Part shown: positions 5,321-8,546 of the stretch, in pieces
Position numbering within the stretch: the first letter of the stretch is position 1
Layout: every line of letters starts with the position of its first letter
The notes under the pieces: model-generated
Told to the model about the DNA's origin: nothing
Database searches by the model: none
What the model saw: the letters and a program-made list of their open reading frames with translations, nothing else
Program-made: the position numbers and the translations under genes
NCBI GenBank assembly: GCA_014728745.1
Contig: WJLC01000039.1
Location: forward strand, 1 to 8,546
Direction: 5' to 3'
Origin: Candidatus Pacearchaeota archaeon
GTDB taxonomy: Archaea; Nanobdellota; Nanobdellia; Pacearchaeales; GW2011-AR1
DNA length: 8,546 nt

Positions 5321-5409
5321 GTATATAAAAACAAATAAATCTGTATATAAACACGCATAAAAAAACATAGACAAACATACATATAAACATACATATAAAT
5401 CTATAAAAA
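5321..5409 (+). promoter_or_regulatory. multi-TATA upstream region of mcm
   Basis: Five TATAAA cores occur in 89 bp, starting at 5324, 5346, 5382, 5394 and 5402. The first two are extended as GTATATAAA. The core at 5402-5407 is centred about 26 nt before the ATG at 5431 and should drive a leaderless mcm transcript. A T6 run and pyrimidines (5415-5424) lie between it and the start. The upstream cores could serve as alternative promoters, TBP-binding sites or an easily melted region. The whole 5276-5430 gap is only about 19% G+C by count. Confidence 0.65.
5375..5398 (+). repeat. 12-bp tandem duplication in the mcm upstream region
   Basis: ACATACATATAA is repeated twice, perfectly and head to tail (5375-5386, 5387-5398). 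Each junction creates a TATAAA core (5382 and 5394). A related ACATAGACA sequence lies just before it (5365-5373), suggesting a degraded earlier unit. Confidence 0.85.
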
Positions 5410-5430
5410 CCACATCTCTTTTTTGTAATT

Positions 5431-7512
5431 ATGGCCAAGAAACAAAAGAGTGCAGAGGCAAAAGAAAAAGAAACACCTGTTGAAGATGAGGGAGTAAAAA
5501 AACAAGCATCAAAAAATGAAGAACTGCTTATTGAAGCAAAAAATTTCTTTGATTTTCATAAAAAAGCCCTTGGAGACTCTTTAAGAAAAGAGCAAAATGT
5601 TATTTACATAGATTTCATGACTTTAACAGAATTCTCAAATACTCTTGCTGATGAAGTAATAGTTAATCCTGAGGAAACTCTTCAAATAATAGAACAGGCA
5701 ATAGAACAGTCTGGATTGCTTGATGATGCAAGGGTTAGGCTTGTGAATCTTCCTAAAATACAAGAGATTAAAATAAGAAATATTCGTTCAAAACATCTTA
5801 ATGAACTTGTGGTTGTTGAAGGAATTATAAGACAGGCTAGTGATGTTAGACCCCAGGTTGTTAATGCAAAGTTTGAATGTCCTAGTTGTGGAACAGTGAT
5901 ATCTGTATTGCAAATGGAGAAGAAATTCAGAAACCCAAGTAGATGCTCTTGCGGAAGAAGAGGAGGTTTTAAATTATTAAGCAAAGAAATGGTTGATACT
6001 CAAAGGCTTGTGGTTGAAGAGAGCCCTGAATCATTAACAGGAGGAGAACAGCCTAAGAGGATTAATGTTTTTGTAAAAGAGGACTTGGTTGAGCCTAAAA
6101 TGGAAGAAAAAACAACACCTGGTTCAAGAGTAAAAATAATAGGTATCTTGAAAGAGGTTCCAGTCCCATTAAGCACTGGAGGACTCTCAACGCGGTTTGA
6201 ATTAGCTATTGAAGCCAATAATTCAATTCCCTTAGAAGAAACTTTTGAAGAGTTAGACATAAGTGAAGAAGATGAAAGACAGATTCTTGAATTAAGCCAA
6301 GATCCAGAAGTGTTTGAAAAGTTCTTTCAGAGTATAAGCCCTACTGTTTGGGGTTATGATGAAATCAAAAAAGCCCTTGTTCTTCAACTTTTTGGAGGTG
6401 TTCAAAAGGAAAAATCTGATGGAAGCAAAACAAGAGGAGACATGCATATTCTTCTTATTGGTGATCCTGGTGTTGCAAAATCAGTAACTCTTGGATTTAT
6501 GGCCAATATCTCTCCAAAGGGGAGATATGTTGTTGGAAAAAGTGCTTCTGGAGCAGGACTTACTGCAACAGTTGTCAGAGATGAGTATCTAAAAGGATGG
6601 TCATTAGAAGCAGGTGCAATGGTCTTAGCTAATAAAGGTCTTGTCTGTATTGATGAGTTGGAAAAAATGGATCCTCAAGACAGAAGCGCGATGCATGAAG
6701 CAATGGAACAGCAGTCAGTTACAATAAGCAAAGCTAATGTTCAAGCAACTCTGCGTGCTGCCACATCTGTTTTAGCAGCTGCTAATCCTAAATTCGGAAG
6801 ATTTGATCCTTATCAATCAATTGCTCAGCAAATAGACTTGCCTCCTACACTAATAAATAGATTTGATATTATTTTCACATTAAGAGACCTTCCTGACAAA
6901 ATAAAAGATGAAAAAATAGCAACCCATGTTCTAAAAGAGCACACATCTGAAACACAGGGAATGATTATTGACAGGGATTTATTTAGAAAGTATGTTGCTT
7001 ATTCTAAGCAGAGAATTCATCCAGAATTAACTCAAGGAGCAATAAAGGAACTGAAAAAGTTTTATATTAATTTGAGGAACAAACCTGTTTCATCTGATTC
7101 TGCTATGAAGCCAATACCTATTTCTGCAAGACAGTTGCAGGCTTTGATAAGGATGGCTGAAGCATCTGCAAAATTAAGACTAAGTGAAAAAGTAAAAATC
7201 CAAGATGCAAAAAGGGCAATAAAACTAATGAAATACTATTTAAGTCAGGTTGGATATGATTATGAATCCAAAACTTATGATATTGACAGAATTTCCACAG
7301 GAATTCCAACAAGCAAAAGAAGCAAAATTATAACTGTGAGAGATACAATTACCCATCTTGAATCAAGATTAGGAACTCTTATTCCCGTAGAGGAAATTGA
7401 AAAAGAGCTTGAAGGCAAGCTGAAAAAAGAAGATATTGAAGAGGCAATAAATAAACTAAAAGCATCAGGAGATATATTCAAGCCAAAAAAAGGATATGTC
7501 CAAAGAACATAA
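5431..7512 (+). CDS. mcm: MCM replicative DNA helicase
   Basis: MCM is the ring-shaped ATP-driven helicase that unwinds DNA at archaeal replication forks. The 693 residues show a charged N-terminal extension (1-30), the A domain (about 31-115), a zinc-binding insert with C150/C153 and C172/C174, the N-terminal OB fold with its hairpin (about 116-265) and the AAA+ domain. Visible motifs are Walker A GDPGVAKS (344-351), Walker B with signature LVCIDELEKM (404-413), the pre-sensor-1 hairpin region (about 428-441), sensor 1 AANPKFG (450-456, N452), the arginine finger in NRFD (476-479, R477) and sensor 2 ISARQLQALIRMAEA (564-578, R567). A winged helix ends the protein (about 630-693). All catalytic residues are present. 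IDELEKM is a variant of the IDEFDKM signature. No Shine-Dalgarno is present and the proximal TATA box predicts a leaderless mRNA. The neighbours TBP and an RPA-like protein fit an information-processing cluster. Confidence 0.98.
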   Translation: MAKKQKSAEAKEKETPVEDEGVKKQASKNEELLIEAKNFFDFHKKALGDSLRKEQNVIYIDFMTLTEFSNTLADEVIVNPEETLQIIEQAIEQSGLLDDARVRLVNLPKIQEIKIRNIRSKHLNELVVVEGIIRQASDVRPQVVNAKFECPSCGTVISVLQMEKKFRNPSRCSCGRRGGFKLLSKEMVDTQRLVVEESPESLTGGEQPKRINVFVKEDLVEPKMEEKTTPGSRVKIIGILKEVPVPLSTGGLSTRFELAIEANNSIPLEETFEELDISEEDERQILELSQDPEVFEKFFQSISPTVWGYDEIKKALVLQLFGGVQKEKSDGSKTRGDMHILLIGDPGVAKSVTLGFMANISPKGRYVVGKSASGAGLTATVVRDEYLKGWSLEAGAMVLANKGLVCIDELEKMDPQDRSAMHEAMEQQSVTISKANVQATLRAATSVLAAANPKFGRFDPYQSIAQQIDLPPTLINRFDIIFTLRDLPDKIKDEKIATHVLKEHTSETQGMIIDRDLFRKYVAYSKQRIHPELTQGAIKELKKFYINLRNKPVSSDSAMKPIPISARQLQALIRMAEASAKLRLSEKVKIQDAKRAIKLMKYYLSQVGYDYESKTYDIDRISTGIPTSKRSKIITVRDTITHLESRLGTLIPVEEIEKELEGKLKKEDIEEAINKLKASGDIFKPKKGYVQRT

Positions 7513-7565
7513 AAGAGTATGAATATTGCAACTAGAAAAATCATAAGACATTAAAACATAAAATC

Positions 7566-7573
7566 TTATAAAC
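7566..7573 (+). promoter_or_regulatory. TATA box of the RPA-like gene
   Basis: TTATAAAC is centred about 33 nt before the ATG at 7603, preceded by an A-rich BRE-like stretch. It predicts a start near 7595 and a leader of only a few nucleotides. No Shine-Dalgarno is visible. With the 90-nt gap after mcm, it suggests the gene can be transcribed separately from mcm. Confidence 0.6.
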
Positions 7574-7602
7574 ATTCAAAAGTTTTTCAACAACAAGAAA
7601 CA

Positions 7603-8232
7603 ATGGCAGAACAAAGATTCAAAAGAAACACAGCATACAAATACAGAATAGGAGATATTCTTGTTGGCAAACCAATTTTCAAAGATGAAAAATTTGCTTA
7701 TGTTGAATTAGGTGATAAAAAAATAGCAAGAGTAAATATAGTGGGAAATGTTGTTGATAGATATGATGCATCAGGAGACAGAAATTACACTTTTCTTACA
7801 ATAGATGATGGCTCTGGACAAATCAGAATAAAAGCATTTGGGGACGATGTTCCAAAACTTACTAACCTAGAGCAGGGAACAACAATTGTAGTTATAGGTA
7901 GGTTGAGAAGCTTTAGTGATGAAACCTATATTTCTCCTGAAACAGTCAAGATTCTTGATCCAAAATATTTGCTAGTGAGAAAGCTTGAGCTTGAAAAAAA
8001 CAGGTCAAAATCAGCTCCTGTGCCAACAGAGAAAAAAGAAATAACAGCAATAAAAGATAAAATTCTTGATAAAATTAAAAAAGCAGAAGATGAAGGAGGA
8101 GTAGAAGTTGATAAAATAATAATGGAATTAAGAGAAAGCTCTCCTGAAATAATCAACAAAGAAATCAAAAAGCTTCTTGAAGAAGGAATAATATTTGAAC
8201 CTAGACCAGGAAAAGTAAGATGGCTAGGTTAA
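7603..8232 (+). CDS. RPA-like single-stranded-DNA-binding protein (OB fold + winged helix)
   Basis: The protein probably coats single-stranded DNA during replication and repair. It has 209 residues in three parts. Residues 1-40 form an N-terminal segment (RNTAYKYRIGDILVGK). Residues about 41-125 form an OB fold with the characteristic N-I-V-G-N-V-V strand and a FLTIDDGSGQIRIKAFG stretch (64-80). A charged linker (about 128-146) leads to a C-terminal winged helix (147-209) ending GIIFEPRPGKVRWLG. The OB-linker-winged-helix layout matches the RPA32-like or RPA-associated proteins of archaea and the eukaryotic RPA32 subunit. There is no zinc finger, so it is not the large multi-OB RPA. It could be the sole ssDNA-binding protein or one subunit of a complex. 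It follows mcm by 90 nt and has its own TATA box. Its C-terminal winged helix resembles that of the neighbouring MCM. Generic OB-fold DNA-binding protein is the fallback name. Confidence 0.85.
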   Translation: MAEQRFKRNTAYKYRIGDILVGKPIFKDEKFAYVELGDKKIARVNIVGNVVDRYDASGDRNYTFLTIDDGSGQIRIKAFGDDVPKLTNLEQGTTIVVIGRLRSFSDETYISPETVKILDPKYLLVRKLELEKNRSKSAPVPTEKKEITAIKDKILDKIKKAEDEGGVEVDKIIMELRESSPEIINKEIKKLLEEGIIFEPRPGKVRWLG

Positions 8233-8233
8233 A

Positions 8234-8238
8234 AATTT
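8234..8238 (-). terminator. possible oligo-T stop for the minus-strand gene
   Basis: Read on the minus strand, the gap after the membrane-protein stop ends in a run of five or so T residues (complement of the A run at about 8231-8235, adjoining AAATTT) next to the RPA stop codon. Archaeal termination often relies on non-template T runs without a hairpin. The motif is short, so the call is weak. Confidence 0.25.
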
Positions 8239-8241
8239 AAG

Positions 8242-8270
8242 TTAGATTATGTTGCATAGTTTAGATTATG
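8242..8270. repeat. short direct repeat between convergent genes
   Basis: TTAGATTATG occurs at 8242-8251 and again at 8261-8270, with 9 nt between copies. It lies in the 76-nt gap between the RPA-like gene and the converging membrane-protein gene. No function is apparent and it may be chance in AT-rich DNA. Confidence 0.4.
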
Positions 8271-8308
8271 ATGATGCACTAAGTTAAATTAAGTTTCATT
8301 AAATTAGC

Positions 8309-8546
8309 TTACTTCCCAAAAAACCAGAATCTTCTTTTCTTTTTCTTGCTTTTCCCTTTTTTATTAAATCTATAGGCAATTAAAATTAAAACAACTAGTG
8401 CAACTAAAGAAATTGTGAATCTCATCCAGTTTTCTCCATACCTCCAATAACCTGCTGCACCATAAATAAGGGTGTAAACACCTCCAAGCATGATTCCAAC
8501 ACCCACAGAACTTAAACTAAAAACAAAAGTTCCTAATGCAATAATA
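8309..8546 (-). CDS. small two-helix membrane protein, N-terminus beyond the window
   Basis: The reading frame on the minus strand ends at TAA (8309-8311) and stays open to the right edge, giving 78 residues without a start. A GTG at 8506-8504 could be read as a start. Upstream codons, however, continue a hydrophobic run (IIALGTFVFSLSSVGVGIML), so the true start is probably outside. Two membrane helices are visible: one across the edge-proximal residues ending near GGVYTLIYGAAGY, and one at RFTISLVALVVLILIAYRF. A tail rich in Lys/Arg follows (KKGKSKKKKRRFWFFGK), which should be cytoplasmic. Between the helices, WRYGENW is a short polar loop. I do not recognise the family and assign no function. 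The gene converges on the RPA-like gene with a 76-nt gap. Confidence 0.7.
   Translation of the reverse strand, partial: IIALGTFVFSLSSVGVGIMLGGVYTLIYGAAGYWRYGENWMRFTISLVALVVLILIAYRFNKKGKSKKKKRRFWFFGK
8331..8363 (+). terminator. T-rich tract likely to stop plus-strand read-through
   Basis: The plus strand here is almost all T and C, with T4, T5, T4 and T6 runs. It is the complement of the Lys/Arg-codon-rich tail of the minus-strand gene. Archaeal RNA polymerase terminates at such non-template T clusters, so RPA-gene transcripts would probably end inside the convergent gene. This is inferred from composition only. Confidence 0.4.

Noticed and set aside
5375..5398. The 12-bp tandem repeat as the start of a CRISPR or iteron array
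   Set aside because: There are only two adjoining copies with no spacers, and they read naturally as duplicated TATA elements.
5682..6260. Two minus-strand frames (5682-5984 and 6000-6260) opposite mcm
   Set aside because: They lie wholly inside the conserved N-terminal and zinc/OB region of MCM and show no domain or promoter of their own.
7275..7544. 89-codon hydrophobic-looking minus frame over the end of mcm
   Set aside because: Its apparent hydrophobicity is the complement of Glu/Lys/Asp-rich codons of the MCM winged helix. There is no promoter or family match.
8309..8506. GTG at 8506 as the start of the minus-strand membrane protein
   Set aside because: The same frame continues upstream to the edge as hydrophobic residues completing a membrane helix, so the gene is better treated as partial.
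146..8546. Mobile element, phage or defence island
   Set aside because: There is no transposase, integrase, terminal inverted repeats, target duplication or nuclease cassette. The genes are housekeeping replication, transcription and stress genes plus envelope proteins.

Overview
The window is AT-rich (roughly one third G+C by eye) and clearly archaeal. It encodes a TATA-binding protein, an archaeal-type MCM helicase, an ATP-dependent DNA ligase and an RPA-like single-stranded-DNA-binding protein. Most start codons have no Shine-Dalgarno but do have a TATA box about 25 nt upstream, the geometry of leaderless archaeal transcripts. The low G+C, AGA/AAA-rich codon use and a surface protein with 'CTPDWTC...' six-cysteine repeats suggest a DPANN-type lineage (Woesearchaeota/Pacearchaeota/Nanoarchaeota-like). 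That placement is an inference.

Layout. Bases 1-64 may hold the last codons of an upstream gene. Bases 146-2603 carry three closely spaced same-strand genes: an encapsulated-ferritin-like four-helix protein, a two-iron superoxide reductase (desulfoferrodoxin) and an ATP-dependent DNA ligase. They may form one transcript that handles iron, superoxide and nick sealing. Bases 2707-4599 encode a large, acidic, sequon-rich surface protein held by one membrane helix at each end, with thrombospondin-type-1-like repeats and a Pro/Gly-rich cytoplasmic tail. Bases 4682-5275 encode TBP, 5431-7512 MCM, and 7603-8232 an RPA-like protein with an OB fold and a winged helix. A minus-strand, two-helix membrane protein (8309 to beyond 8546) converges on the RPA gene and runs off the window.

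How it fits together. Ligase, MCM and RPA are replication and repair proteins, and TBP is the general transcription factor that reads the TATA boxes in this region. The intergenic regions are the least explained part. The tbp upstream region has several TATA-like elements and a perfect AAGCTTT/AAAGCTT inverted repeat. The mcm upstream region (155 bp, about 19% G+C) holds five TATAAA cores, including a perfect 12-bp tandem duplication.

I see no RNA gene, CRISPR array, transposon or plasmid hallmark. The most notable candidates are the shell-less encapsulin-type ferritin, the multi-TATA mcm upstream region next to the TBP gene, the shared C-terminal winged-helix signature of MCM and the RPA-like protein, and the surface protein with a paired-cysteine-loss repeat.
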